64,000 nucleotides of DNA, taken from the NCBI RefSeq assembly GCF_031326225.1, contig NZ_CP133720.1:62001-126000 (forward strand), in the 5' to 3' direction. Both the position numbers and the translations under genes were made by a program. The DNA comes from Undibacterium cyanobacteriorum (GTDB lineage: Bacteria > Pseudomonadota > Gammaproteobacteria > Burkholderiales > Burkholderiaceae_D). Below are positions 18,612 through 27,659 of this stretch, piece after piece (positions within the stretch are counted from its first letter, which is position 1; the number at the start of each line of letters is the position of its first letter). The notes beneath the pieces are model-generated. The model did not search any database and was not told the DNA's origin. It worked only from the letters and a program-made list of their open reading frames with translations.

Positions 18612-19931
18612 ATGTTTCAACCCGACCACGATCACGCTGAATCATTCTTACGTCGCTTATTTGCCGAGGCGATTGCCGCTGTCGTACCCGCCACTTGCAT
18701 CCCGCCTGCATTGCAGAACTTTCGCCGCACCTTGTCGTCCCAACCTGAGCGTGTGATCGTGATCGGTGCGGGTAAAGCCGCGGCGGCGATGGCGTATTGG
18801 GTTGAACAAGCGTGGAGTGATCTCGCACTCGAAGGCTTGGTGATTACCCGTTATGGACACCTCGACCCCAAGACAATGCCGCGCCGGATACAGGTTATCG
18901 AAGCGGCGCATCCAGTTCCCGACCATGCTGGTACACAGGCAGCGCAGGCTTTATTGCAGCGGTCGCAGGGTTTGCATGAAGGGGATCTGGTGCTGGCTTT
19001 GTGGTCAGGTGGCGGCTCTGCTCTAATGAGCTTGCCAAGCAATGGCCTGAGCTTGGCGGAGAAGCAAGAGATCAACCGTGCCTTGTTACGATGTGGGGCT
19101 AGCATCCATGAGATCAACTGTGTGCGCAAACATTTGTCAGCCATCAAAGGTGGCCGTTTAGCTTTGGCTTGCGCGCCAGCGCGCATCCATAGTTTGGTTA
19201 TTTCGGATGTGGCGGGTGATGACGCTAGTGTGATTGCCAGCGGGCCCACTTTGCCCGATGCCAGCACCAGTGCGCAAGCTTTGGATATTTTGCGACGTTA
19301 TCGCGTGCCGATTTCTACCGCGCTTGAGGGCTATCTACAGTTACCTGAATCAGAGACCCCCAAACACTTTCCAACTTCACTGAATCTCAGTTTTGAGCTT
19401 GTCGCTCAAGCACAAACCGCACTCAACGCGGCGGCGCAGTGGGCGCGGGCGCAAGGCATTGAAGTCACAATTTTGTCGGATCGTTTAGATGGTGATGCCC
19501 GTACCCTCGGCCGCGAGCATGCGGCACTGGCGATACAACTGGCTGATCAGGCTCAGCCCAAAGCGGGGGAACGGCAACTACCCCAGCTCTTACTATCCGG
19601 CGGTGAGACCACGGTCACGCTCACTGGTCTTGGGCGCGGTGGCCGTAATACCGAATACTTATTAAGTTGCTGCCTGCATTTGCAGGGACATCCGCGCATT
19701 TATGCCTTGGCGGCTGACACCGATGGGATAGACGGGAGTGAAGACAATGCTGGTGCATGGATAGGTCCTCACAGCTTGGCACGCGCCGCGCAGCAAGGCT
19801 TGTCAGCACAGGAGTTCTTGCACAATAACGATGCCTATAGTTTCTTCGAACGGCTTGGAGGTCTGCTGGTAACGGGGCCGACTTTGACGAATGTGAACGA
19901 TTTTCGCGCCATTCTGATCTTGCCGGAATGA
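18612..19931 (+). CDS. Glycerate 2-kinase, DUF4147/MOFRL type
   Basis: A 439-residue protein of the GckA/TtuD glycerate kinase family, which phosphorylates glycerate to 2-phosphoglycerate in the serine, tartrate or glyoxylate pathways. The N-terminal DUF4147 part shows IGAGKAAAAMAYWVE (about residues 50-64), AAHPVPD, ALWSGGGSALMSLP and INCVRKHLSAIKGGRLA. The C-terminal MOFRL part shows LLSGGETTVTLTG, GRGGRNTEYLL and ADTDGIDGSEDNAGA. The start at 18612 (MFQPDHDH) is the first that fits the family; in-frame ATGs at 18573 and 18594 are possible, and no strong ribosome site marks any of them. It is divergent from the serine hydrolase. Confidence 0.9.
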   Translation: MFQPDHDHAESFLRRLFAEAIAAVVPATCIPPALQNFRRTLSSQPERVIVIGAGKAAAAMAYWVEQAWSDLALEGLVITRYGHLDPKTMPRRIQVIEAAHPVPDHAGTQAAQALLQRSQGLHEGDLVLALWSGGGSALMSLPSNGLSLAEKQEINRALLRCGASIHEINCVRKHLSAIKGGRLALACAPARIHSLVISDVAGDDASVIASGPTLPDASTSAQALDILRRYRVPISTALEGYLQLPESETPKHFPTSLNLSFELVAQAQTALNAAAQWARAQGIEVTILSDRLDGDARTLGREHAALAIQLADQAQPKAGERQLPQLLLSGGETTVTLTGLGRGGRNTEYLLSCCLHLQGHPRIYALAADTDGIDGSEDNAGAWIGPHSLARAAQQGLSAQEFLHNNDAYSFFERLGGLLVTGPTLTNVNDFRAILILPE

Positions 19932-20052
19932 TGCCATATTGCAACAGAGAACTAAAAATTGACATAAAACAAGGTGATTTTCGACTAATAATCGTACAAA
20001 GTTGGTTTGTACGAATTTTGCTCTTCCGGTTTCGCTCAAAAGGGAGTTCAGC

Positions 20053-20649
20053 ATGCAACACGGTAATCCAAGCTCAGATCTGGCGCTTTCAGTGTCGATC
20101 AATCATGGCCTGAAACAGGTGATCGATATCTCACATCAAATCAATTTGGTGGCGATGAACGCGATCTTGGTGGCCAAACGTGCAGGACAGCAATCCTCCG
20201 GTTTTAAAGTGGTGGCGATGGAGTTGCGTGTGTTCAGTCAAAAAATGGAAGAGATGATGTCGCGCTTGGGCGAAATGATTTTTCATTTGGTGAAGCGCAT
20301 CGCTGATTTGCGTAAGTTGCAACGTAACCTCAATTTACTCGGAACTACGATCAATAAATCGGATGCTGCAGCGGGCCAGCTCGAACATAGTTTTCAAGCC
20401 AAGCGGGAGCAAGTTGAGAAGTTGAATGAGCTCGTTAATCAAGAATGGCAAAAGCTCGAAGGTGAAGTCAAACGCTCACTAAACTTGTGTAGCTCGGGCG
20501 CCATGCTCTCGCACAATGCCCGCATTGAAGCGGCCTATGGCGGCACCATGCTGGCCGATATGCAGCAAGTGGCAGGGCGCATTGAGGAAATTATGAATTT
20601 AACGATTTCCTATCTCAAACAGCTCACCAACACCATGAAAAATGCTTAA
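20053..20649 (+). CDS. Small cytoplasmic MCP-hairpin-like protein
   Basis: A 198-residue, entirely helical soluble protein that resembles only the signalling hairpin of a methyl-accepting chemotaxis protein. Residues 28-64 (HQINLVAMNAILVAKRAG, then GFKVVAMELRVFSQKM) follow the MCP tip pattern, where chemoreceptors have TNLLALNA and GFAVVA. A second related segment lies at 152-185 (LSHNARIEAAYGGTMLADM). Both are degenerate at the residues that contact CheA/CheW. There is no membrane helix or sensor domain. The ATG at 20053 has AGGGAG 6 bp upstream, which decides it over a TTG at 20002. It lies 87 bp before a di-iron ODP-like gene on the same strand, suggesting that the second protein supplies the sensor. 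Confidence 0.72.
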   Translation: MQHGNPSSDLALSVSINHGLKQVIDISHQINLVAMNAILVAKRAGQQSSGFKVVAMELRVFSQKMEEMMSRLGEMIFHLVKRIADLRKLQRNLNLLGTTINKSDAAAGQLEHSFQAKREQVEKLNELVNQEWQKLEGEVKRSLNLCSSGAMLSHNARIEAAYGGTMLADMQQVAGRIEEIMNLTISYLKQLTNTMKNA

Positions 20650-20736
20650 AGACCGGCGTGCTTATTTCACGGCATTGCTCGGTATTACCACTTCGGATCA
20701 ATCAATCGCCCTAGGGTGAACTTCCATAGAGATCTT

Positions 20737-21480
20737 ATGAAAAAAATTCAAACTATCTTCGAGCAAGGCGACCATCGTTGGGATGTGGTGACACGCGATC
20801 CAGAAAAGCCAGACTATTTGATCGATACCAACGAATACATTGTTCGACAAGGCGATAAGGCGATTTTGACGGATCCGGGTGGAATGGAAATTTTCCCTGA
20901 AGTGTTCTCTGCCATTACATCGGAAATGGATGCGCGCAATATCACAGCACTATTCTCTTCGCATCAAGATCCTGACGTGATTTCCTCTTTGTCCTTGTGG
21001 TTGGAATTTAATCCTGAACTTAAGTGCTATTTGAGTTGGTTATGGAGTTCTTTCATTCCCCATTTTGGCGGCAATGGTGAAACCTTCATTCCGATTCCTG
21101 ACGACGGTATGGAAATTCCTCTGGGTCGTATTCGTCTGCGTGCCGTACCGGCTCATTATCTGCACTCTTCTGGCAATTTCAATTTGTACGATCCGACCGC
21201 CAAAGTCTTTTTCTCAGGCGATATTGGAGCGGCCCTGTTGCCGCAAGGCGAGGATGATCTCTTCGTGAAGGACTTTGATCGCCATATCCGTCACGCCGAG
21301 GGATTTCATCGTCGTTGGATGGGATCGAATGAGGCCAAATTGGATTGGTGTCGTCGTGTCAGTGATTTAGACATCGATATGCTGTGCCCACAGCACGGCG
21401 CGATCTATCAAGGTCCCGATGTGAAGCGCTTCATCAATTGGTTCGCTGAACTACAAATTGGCTCCGGTATTCGGCGTTAG
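20737..21480 (+). CDS. Di-iron metallo-beta-lactamase-fold protein, ODP/FDP-like
   Basis: A 247-residue metallo-beta-lactamase-fold protein of the flavodiiron/ODP (oxygen-binding di-iron protein) branch. The first metal motif reads His76-Gln-Asp78-Pro-Asp80-Val, matching the HxExDH arrangement of flavodiiron proteins, with the last His replaced. Further ligands are His140 (VPAHYLHS), Asp162 (FSGDIGA) and His220 (CPQHG). There is no flavodoxin domain, so electrons would have to come from elsewhere, or it only binds O2. A related protein in Treponema is, to my memory, an Fe/O2 sensor that works with a chemoreceptor. The MCP-like gene directly upstream supports such a role. The ATG at 20737 is preferred over a GTG at 20716. 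Confidence 0.82.
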   Translation: MKKIQTIFEQGDHRWDVVTRDPEKPDYLIDTNEYIVRQGDKAILTDPGGMEIFPEVFSAITSEMDARNITALFSSHQDPDVISSLSLWLEFNPELKCYLSWLWSSFIPHFGGNGETFIPIPDDGMEIPLGRIRLRAVPAHYLHSSGNFNLYDPTAKVFFSGDIGAALLPQGEDDLFVKDFDRHIRHAEGFHRRWMGSNEAKLDWCRRVSDLDIDMLCPQHGAIYQGPDVKRFINWFAELQIGSGIRR

Positions 21481-21530
21481 TGTTTTTTGGTAAGACTTTG
21501 CGGCACCTGTCGCCAATTCTCGTAACTCAT

Positions 21531-21552
21531 TTGCCCACCGCTCGGTGGGCAA
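21531..21552. terminator. Bidirectional hairpin between convergent genes
   Basis: Arms TTGCCCACCG (21531-21540) and CGGTGGGCAA (21543-21552) form a 10-bp stem with a very tight loop, followed by a T-rich stretch. It sits between the stop of the ODP-like gene and the stop of the minus-strand amidotransferase, and can serve both. Confidence 0.75.
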
Positions 21553-21557
21553 TTTGT

Positions 21558-22334
21558 TTAATGGGCTTCGGCGAGCGCGCGACCATCGACAAATACCTTT
21601 AACTCGCCAGGCGCGAACGCCGTCCATTGCTCATTGTTGGTAAGCGGTTCGGTGACGATCACCGCGACTCTATCTTGCGGTGTGGTCACTGTGGAAAAGT
21701 CGACCGCTAAGTTGTCATCATTCAATGCTGCCGTGGTGAAAGGATAGCCGCGTTCAACGTAATGTAATTTGGTTGAGCAATGCACATACAAGGCAGCGCC
21801 GTTCGAGAGCGTAAAATTGAAGGTGCCATGTTGTGCCACTTCCGCACTGAAGCGTTTGAGAAATTGACGCACTTGCTGAATGCTTGGCAAGTGCGCACCA
21901 AATTCTTCGGTCAAACTTTGCATGAGGTAGCAAAATGCCAGTTCGCTATCGGTGTTGCCGAGGGGACGGTAAGCGCCAGTCAATTCTGGCGCAAAGCTTT
22001 TCAGATCCCCATTGTGTGCGAATACCCATTCTTGCCCCCATGCTTCACGGATGAAGGGATGGCAATTTTGTAGAGAGATTTCACCTTGGGTGGCTTTGCG
22101 AATATGTGCAATGACGTTCTTGGATTTGATCGCTTGTGTTTTGACCAGCTCAGCCAGCGGCGACTCTACTGCAGGTTTATCGTCGATGATATGACGCACA
22201 CCCTGCTCTTCAAAAAAAGCGATACCCCAACCATCTTTGTGCTCGTCAGTCCGGCCTCCTCGCTCAGAGAAACCCGTAAAACTAAACACGATATCGGTCG
22301 GTGTATTGCAATTCATACTCAGGAGCTGGCACAT
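21558..22334 (-). CDS. Class II glutamine amidotransferase, YafJ-like
   Basis: A 258-residue N-terminal-nucleophile amidotransferase. Cys2, exposed after removal of Met, is the nucleophile (MCQLLSMNCN). GWGIAFF, the stretch HIRKATQGEISLQNCHPF and FAHNGDL are the glutamine-site signatures. It lacks a synthase domain. YafJ relatives are thought to act in glutamine hydrolysis or peptide-metabolite repair; the true substrate is unclear. The start at 22334 is fixed by the need for Cys at position 2; longer frames upstream would abolish activity. It converges on the ODP-like gene. Confidence 0.87.
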   Translation of the reverse strand: MCQLLSMNCNTPTDIVFSFTGFSERGGRTDEHKDGWGIAFFEEQGVRHIIDDKPAVESPLAELVKTQAIKSKNVIAHIRKATQGEISLQNCHPFIREAWGQEWVFAHNGDLKSFAPELTGAYRPLGNTDSELAFCYLMQSLTEEFGAHLPSIQQVRQFLKRFSAEVAQHGTFNFTLSNGAALYVHCSTKLHYVERGYPFTTAALNDDNLAVDFSTVTTPQDRVAVIVTEPLTNNEQWTAFAPGELKVFVDGRALAEAH

Positions 22335-22625
22335 GTCGACTTCCCAAAAAACGATCAATGAACAGGCTTCACACATTAACAAAGTCGGCTTATACGGCAA
22401 AATAATAAAAACCGATTTGCTTATGCGGATTTTCGTTGATACAAGCACGGCAAAAAGGAAAATGCCATTTAAAGAACGCAATTTATTAAGAGTGTGCATG
22501 GGATCACACATTTTTCCTCACCGAAAGCATGAATTTCCGATGTGACTCGCTGCCTGTGTTGAAGCGTGTTTTGAGGGCGGGTATAGTGAACCGTTCGCAA
22601 AAAATAAAAACTAGGGAGGGCCGCA

Positions 22626-23138
22626 ATGAGATTTCGCATCAACGCGTTATTGGTTTTTCTTGCTTTATTTTCCACGTCTACTATGGCCGCGGAATCCCAT
22701 TTTCGAGGAGTGACTTGTAAGTCTGACGTTGCTAAGCAGCTGCTGGGACGCCAGGTCTTAAACGACCGCCCAGCTGCGATTGAAGCGATGCACCGCGATC
22801 TCAATTTGGAGAGCCTTGGTAGTATCGGCGTCGAAGCTGCGGGTGATCCGTGGACTATGTCGACTTGGCTTATTTGTGGTCGCGAATATCTCTTCCTCGA
22901 AAAAAAGGGCATCATTAAGGATGTATTGGCATCGCCATATCCAGCTGGTGAACCCCAATCAGAAGTGTCACCCTGCGTCATCGATAGCAAACCAGAATCG
23001 AGTTCCTTGGTATGGTTCTCTTTAGATCAAAGTAAAGAGAAGAGCAAATTAGCCAATCAAGCGTGGGCAATCGACGACAAGAAAGTCAAATTCATCAAGC
23101 TACAAGCTAAATCCATTCAATGTGAATCGACGCGTTAG
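22626..23138 (+). CDS. Secreted protein of unknown function, four cysteines
   Basis: A 170-residue protein with a clear signal peptide (MRFRINALLVFLALFSTSTM, cleavage near AAES). The mature part has four Cys (in VTCKSD, LICGRE, SPCVID and SIQCES), enough for two disulfides. I do not recognise the family. AGGGAGGG precedes the ATG at good distance. It is the first of a run of nine small exported or membrane proteins on the plus strand. Confidence 0.75.
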   Translation: MRFRINALLVFLALFSTSTMAAESHFRGVTCKSDVAKQLLGRQVLNDRPAAIEAMHRDLNLESLGSIGVEAAGDPWTMSTWLICGREYLFLEKKGIIKDVLASPYPAGEPQSEVSPCVIDSKPESSSLVWFSLDQSKEKSKLANQAWAIDDKKVKFIKLQAKSIQCESTR

Positions 23139-23261
23139 AGGCGCACGTGCTTGCGTCTTTGATCCGTGTTTTTCCTAGCTTTTGCATGAGCGGCTCAAGT
23201 AGAATTGGTTTCAATTATTTTCTTCAGTTCTACTGCTTTTGATAAGCTCTGAGGCCCCACC

Positions 23262-24014
23262 ATGTTTCACCACTTTTTGAGTCGCCTATGGGCGAGTCTC
23301 ATATTGTTTTTATGTTCTACCTCGGCGTGGAGCCAAGTGGAGCACTGTAGAACATCGACAGACGCGCAAGAAAACCGAGCGGTCGTGCCGCAAACCTTAA
23401 CTGGTCGCTTGGTCTTTAGACAGGGATTGCGTTCATGGTTTGAATTGAAATTAGACCGTCCCTACTGCGGCCAAGCGAGTCTGCAGCTGATTGCAGATGA
23501 TCAAAGTAAGATCGCCTTAGAACGCTTTCGTGATTGTCGTGTCGAGACTCGAGGTGTGATTGATACACCTGACACGGGATATTACTCGGCGGCGTATTTT
23601 CAATCGGTGACAATCATGAAAGGCATTGATGGTTGTGAACTATCTGCTCGGTTTCCGGATTACTCCAAATACAAACCGACGCCAGGAATACGCTACTATC
23701 GTGTTGATTTCTTTTTTCGCTATGGTGACGGCGAGCGCGATACGCCAATCAATGTCACAGTGACTCACAAAGGACGAAAACTCAGACCATGGCAAGCGTA
23801 CGCAAGTTATTACCTCACTGGTGGGTTTGCGCTCTATGGCTCATGCGCGGAGTCTTATGTGCTTGGCAGAGTATCAGGAACGGTAGAAGGCCATCCCGGG
23901 CATTTCGATGAGCTTGGAAGTGCGGTTGATAAAGCAGCGTATGACCCTGAATCCGCGGCTGCCGCTGGCGTTCATCAACAGCGTTTAACTTACACCTGCG
24001 TCCGTAAGAATTAG
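23262..24014 (+). CDS. Secreted protein, possibly DUF4431-like
   Basis: A 250-residue exported protein: signal peptide MFHHFLSRLWASLILFLCST with cleavage near AWSQ. The early mature part (TLTGRLVFRQGLRSWFELKL, then DRPYC) is reminiscent of the DUF4431 pattern; this is tentative. Later it has GVIDTPDTGYYSA and FRYGDGERDTPINV, and a Cys-containing C-terminus (LTYTCVRKN). Several Cys suggest disulfides. GAGG lies 8 bp before the ATG. Function unknown; probably periplasmic. Confidence 0.7.
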   Translation: MFHHFLSRLWASLILFLCSTSAWSQVEHCRTSTDAQENRAVVPQTLTGRLVFRQGLRSWFELKLDRPYCGQASLQLIADDQSKIALERFRDCRVETRGVIDTPDTGYYSAAYFQSVTIMKGIDGCELSARFPDYSKYKPTPGIRYYRVDFFFRYGDGERDTPINVTVTHKGRKLRPWQAYASYYLTGGFALYGSCAESYVLGRVSGTVEGHPGHFDELGSAVDKAAYDPESAAAAGVHQQRLTYTCVRKN

Positions 24015-24111
24015 GTCCGATATCAATGCGAACAAGTCAGCATAGTCGCTTGTGGTGACAGACAGTGTAGCGCTATGATAGCAATTTGGCATATCACTTA
24101 TAAATCAAGCT

Positions 24112-24798
24112 ATGCGCCCTATCTCACTTTTACTGTGCTTGAGCCTAGTTTGGCTTGCTGTTGGCGTTCCAAGCGCCGCTCAAGACCAAGTCGAAAGCCA
24201 AGAGACAAAGCAGAATCCCTATCCTTTATTTGTTTTCATTGGCAAAAAAATTTCGCTGCAGGAATTTGAGATCCCTTGCCCGCCCAACCGCATATGTATG
24301 GATGCCGCCTTTCGCGCTCGCTATCAAATTTTGCAGCCGATCTATGGTGAGTTTGAGGGAGGAGATCGAATTGAATTCACCGCATACGACCATTATGGAA
24401 CACCGAAATTTGGTCAACATCAGCAAGTCATGCTGTTTGTGACGAAGATTGAGGGACAGTGGTACCACGTGAAGTACCAGTATTTTCCGGTAGATCCCAC
24501 CAAAGATGGTGATTGGGCATTTTGTGGAAATCCGTATGGTAAGAGCAAAGGCGCAGCTTCTCTCCATAGCCTGCCACCAGCGGCACTGCAAGCGATCGAT
24601 TATGTGCCTGAGTTGACATTTGATCTGAAGAAAATCAGTGAAGAATCCGAATCTAGTATCGACGATGTAGCGCGCCGCTTTCCGTCCCCACTGTATGCAA
24701 CCACGGGGCACAATGCCGTGTGCAAAATGGGCGTGCGAGCTCAAGATTTGCTCGAGCTGATGAAGCAAACGGTCTTGAAACAACGTGGATTTTTCTAA
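24112..24798 (+). CDS. Secreted protein of unknown function
   Basis: A 228-residue protein with signal peptide MRPISLLLCLSLVWLAVGVP (cleavage near SAAQ). The mature part contains IGKKISLQEFEIPCPPNRIC and a beta-rich segment (GEFEGGDRIEFTAYDHYG, then QQVMLFVTKIEGQWYHVKY), which could be a small beta-barrel or OB-like fold. No family is recognised. Its stop is 10 bp before the next start, so the pair is co-transcribed. Confidence 0.7.
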   Translation: MRPISLLLCLSLVWLAVGVPSAAQDQVESQETKQNPYPLFVFIGKKISLQEFEIPCPPNRICMDAAFRARYQILQPIYGEFEGGDRIEFTAYDHYGTPKFGQHQQVMLFVTKIEGQWYHVKYQYFPVDPTKDGDWAFCGNPYGKSKGAASLHSLPPAALQAIDYVPELTFDLKKISEESESSIDDVARRFPSPLYATTGHNAVCKMGVRAQDLLELMKQTVLKQRGFF

Positions 24799-24808
24799 GG
24801 AGCATCGT

Positions 24809-25555
24809 GTGTCCCGTCGCGTTCTTTTGATCGTCATTGTCGCTGGCGCTCTTCTCTCTTGGTGCCTCTTTGCCTTAAGTTTCTTACAGCCGGTATGGAT
24901 CGAAAAATCGGTCGAGGGCGTGATTCGCTATCAGTTGCAGAACCGACTTGAAGCGAGCCTTGATCAACATGAAATCACTCGCATAGCACGTGAGCTGCTC
25001 CAGCAAAAACAAGAGCAGCGTGCTCAGATATTACGAGATGCCGCCTTCCAAAAAAGCATTGATCAATTCATCGCTGAGATGCAAGATCCAGACTGCTATT
25101 GTCGTCAGATGATGCAAGGCCTTGCACCGATCGTAGCCCAAGCTTCGCTCGATCAGCTGTTACATGAAGAAGCCAAACTAAAACAATTTCTGATGCACGA
25201 GTACCGCAATACAGTAGAAAAATTGCTGCGTGAAATTCGCATTTTCTCTGCCATCAATGCGCTACTTCTCAGCATGCTTGCCACTGTGCTGTTCGCTTCG
25301 GCTTATTCTGCATGGATATCCTTGCCGAGCATTGCACTCGTGAGCGTTGCGAACTTCTTGGTGGCCGGTTTGTATCTGTTCCAACAAAACTGGCTCCACA
25401 CAATTCTATTTGGTGATTACCTTGGTTGGGGCTATGCGTTTTATCTGTTGTTCGCCTGTGTAAGTCTGTGGGATCTTGTATTCCAACGTGCTCGTTGGAC
25501 GATCTTCGTCTTGTCGTCTGTTGGGCTTACCCTGACTGCCGTTGTCACATGTTGA
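24809..25555 (+). CDS. Membrane protein of unknown function
   Basis: A 248-residue protein. There is an N-terminal membrane helix (VLLIVIVAGALLSWCLFAL), a helical extracytoplasmic or cytoplasmic region of about 120 residues rich in Gln/Glu (ELLQQKQEQRAQILRDA) with a CYC motif (DPDCYCRQMM), and four C-terminal membrane helices. The GTG at 24809 is chosen because AAGGAG lies 6 bp upstream; the longer frame from 24785 would overlap the previous gene. Function unknown. Confidence 0.7.
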   Translation: MSRRVLLIVIVAGALLSWCLFALSFLQPVWIEKSVEGVIRYQLQNRLEASLDQHEITRIARELLQQKQEQRAQILRDAAFQKSIDQFIAEMQDPDCYCRQMMQGLAPIVAQASLDQLLHEEAKLKQFLMHEYRNTVEKLLREIRIFSAINALLLSMLATVLFASAYSAWISLPSIALVSVANFLVAGLYLFQQNWLHTILFGDYLGWGYAFYLLFACVSLWDLVFQRARWTIFVLSSVGLTLTAVVTC

Positions 25556-25585
25556 AGTGCACGCAAATTTCTATTCGAGAGTCGA

Positions 25586-26008
25586 ATGACGATGACAAGC
25601 CTCTCCAATTGGCAGCGCCATCTGTCTAGCCTACTCATGATTTGGATAGCACCGATGGTGATCGGTGCTATCACCGCCGCCTACAAAATTTTTTTGTATC
25701 GCACGGTTCACTTCATACCTGAGCTCGAGCCTAGCTATGTCGTGTGGCCTGCCTTGATCGGTGGTATGGTCGGTGCGCTGGTGCTTTGCTCGGTGCTGAA
25801 GAAATGGTATCTACCGATTGCTGCAAAACGGCCCGTGGGTAAGCTGTTGATGTATGCAGGCTTAGCCTTGATTTTGGCCTACGTATGGTTTCGCGCACAA
25901 GTGGTTGAGATTCGCTTGATCTCGCGATTTGGGTATTGTTGTTGCTGTATGGAGCAAGCAACGGATGCAGAAACGATGCATGCGGTGTTGTCACCGATCG
26001 CGTATTGA
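25586..26008 (+). CDS. Small membrane protein of unknown function
   Basis: A 140-residue protein with three predicted membrane helices (LLMIWIAPMVIGAITAAYKI, ALIGGMVGALVLCSVLKKW and LLMYAGLALILAYVWF). It ends with a CCCC-like cluster (FGYCCCCMEQATDA), which is unusual for a membrane protein and could bind metal. It lies 30 bp after the previous membrane-protein gene. No family recognised. Confidence 0.62.
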   Translation: MTMTSLSNWQRHLSSLLMIWIAPMVIGAITAAYKIFLYRTVHFIPELEPSYVVWPALIGGMVGALVLCSVLKKWYLPIAAKRPVGKLLMYAGLALILAYVWFRAQVVEIRLISRFGYCCCCMEQATDAETMHAVLSPIAY

Positions 26009-26033
26009 TGTTTGAGGACATGAGTAATTCAAA

Positions 26034-26858
26034 ATGATGAGATTGTTCGCGCATATGCTTGGTCTCAGCACCCCTCTTCTTTTGAGCGGGCTATTGGCAT
26101 TTGTTAGCACCGCACAGACCCAAGCAAATTCCCAATCAATCCCTGCAGAAAAATCGGCAACGAGTTTATCTTTAAACCCACCAACAGGTTCAATCACAGT
26201 AACCCAGTCAAACGCCAATTACACCGTGCTTGAGTTGCCGAGCGCGGCGCAATTGCGCCTATTTTGGAGCGACGAGCGAGGGCGTGTTTTTAAACGATTT
26301 GAGACTTTAGCGCGATGGTTGGATGGTCGTGGGCAGAGTTTGGTATTCGCCATGAATGCAGGCATGTACCACTATGATTTTAGTCCGGTGGGCTTGCTGC
26401 AAATTGACGGCAAGGTGTGGAATCCGGTGAATCACGACGGCGGTTATGGCAACTTCTTTTTAAAACCGAACGGTGTCCTGGCGTGGTCGAAGGACAGTGT
26501 AGCGATTCTTGAGACCAGTGAATATCCAGCGCGCGCCCACGAATTTTCGAATGCCACGCAATCCGGACCGCTGCTGTTACGTCATGCACAGATCCATCCC
26601 AGTTTTGATCCCGCCTCACCATCCAAGCACATTCGTAATGGCGTCGGCATACGCGCGCAAGGCTTGGTCTTTGTGATCTCAAATCGCCCTGTCAGTTTTT
26701 ATGAATTCGCCGCGTTCTTCCGAGATGAACTGCAATGCAACGATGCCCTTTATCTCGATGGTTCGATTTCGAGTTTGTATTCGCTCGCTTTGAACCGGCA
26801 TGACCGTAAGACCGATCTTGGGCCTATACTTGGCGTCGCCGTCAGCAAATTTCCTTAG
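26034..26858 (+). CDS. Phosphodiester glycosidase family protein (DUF2233/NAGPA-like)
   Basis: A 274-residue exported protein: signal peptide in the first about 33 residues (LFAHMLGLSTPLLLSGLLAF), then a NAGPA/DUF2233 domain. Family signatures are FAMNAGMYHYDFSPVGLLQ, GGYGNFFLKPNGVL, RNGVGIRAQGLVFVISN and CNDALYLDGSISSLY. Relatives cleave phosphodiester-linked sugars or take part in exopolysaccharide synthesis. The next gene codes for a murein endopeptidase, so a cell-wall or capsule role is plausible. Two adjacent ATGs (26034, 26037) are both acceptable. Confidence 0.85.
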   Translation: MMRLFAHMLGLSTPLLLSGLLAFVSTAQTQANSQSIPAEKSATSLSLNPPTGSITVTQSNANYTVLELPSAAQLRLFWSDERGRVFKRFETLARWLDGRGQSLVFAMNAGMYHYDFSPVGLLQIDGKVWNPVNHDGGYGNFFLKPNGVLAWSKDSVAILETSEYPARAHEFSNATQSGPLLLRHAQIHPSFDPASPSKHIRNGVGIRAQGLVFVISNRPVSFYEFAAFFRDELQCNDALYLDGSISSLYSLALNRHDRKTDLGPILGVAVSKFP

Positions 26859-26891
26859 ACCGAGTATCTTTTCAACATCAAAAACAAAACT

Positions 26892-27626
26892 ATGACGTTT
26901 CAATGTAATCGACAAGAAACTTCGACTCGAAATGGCCGTATTGATCGTTGTTTGATCACGGTGTGGATACTTGGTTTTGCTGTCGTTGGGGCATCTGCAT
27001 GGTCACAAAGTGTCTGTTACGGCAGTCCGGCGCAGGGCCGCATTGAGGGTGCGGTGCAATTGCCAAGCAGTGCGGAGAATTTCGAAGCGTACGCTGGTTT
27101 GAGTGGTGTACTCGGACGTAATTATGTGCATCAAGACGTGGCGGAGGTGGTGCTGTCCGCTTATCGTCAATTAAGCACCGCGATGCCCGAGGTGCGATAT
27201 GTGTATGGCGAGACGGGTAGCCGCCGTGGCGGTCGTTTTAGGCCACATCGCACGCACCAAAACGGCACCTCGGTCGACTTTATGGTGCCAGTGGTGGATC
27301 AGCAGGGTCATTCAGTACAATTACCGCGTTCGATGCGCAATCGCTGGGGCTACGATATTGAATTTGATCGACAAGGACGTTACCAGGATCTGCGCATCGA
27401 TTACGCCGCCATCGGCGAACATTTGTATCAACTGCATCTCGCGGCTAAGGCGCATGGTATGGATATTGCGCTATTGATCTTCGATCCGCAGCTCATGCGC
27501 GGCGTGTATGCGAGCAAACATGGCGCCTACCTGCAGCGCCATCTTCCTTTGATGAAGAAAAAGCCCTGGGTGCGCCATGATGAGCATTATCATGTTGATT
27601 TCAAGCTCCCATGTCGCGCTTTGTAG
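26892..27626 (+). CDS. MepA-like (M74/LAS) murein endopeptidase
   Basis: A 244-residue exported zinc peptidase of the LAS group, resembling penicillin-insensitive murein endopeptidase MepA. After a membrane or signal segment (about residues 20-38) come His122-xxG-xxx-Asp129 in THQNGTSVDF and the C-terminal His232-Tyr-His234 in DEHYHVDFK. The H-to-D spacing of 7 equals that of MepA. Such enzymes cut the D-Ala-mesoDAP cross-links of peptidoglycan in the periplasm. It is shorter than E. coli MepA (about 270) and follows the glycosidase-like gene by 33 bp. Confidence 0.82.
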   Translation: MTFQCNRQETSTRNGRIDRCLITVWILGFAVVGASAWSQSVCYGSPAQGRIEGAVQLPSSAENFEAYAGLSGVLGRNYVHQDVAEVVLSAYRQLSTAMPEVRYVYGETGSRRGGRFRPHRTHQNGTSVDFMVPVVDQQGHSVQLPRSMRNRWGYDIEFDRQGRYQDLRIDYAAIGEHLYQLHLAAKAHGMDIALLIFDPQLMRGVYASKHGAYLQRHLPLMKKKPWVRHDEHYHVDFKLPCRAL

Positions 27627-27659
27627 TGAGATCAACTGAGGCCACCTAAGAAATTCGGT

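Noticed and set aside
22237..22545. Plus-strand open frame opposite the start of the YafJ-like gene
   Set aside because: Overlaps the amidotransferase start and promoter; no ribosome site or recognisable domain.
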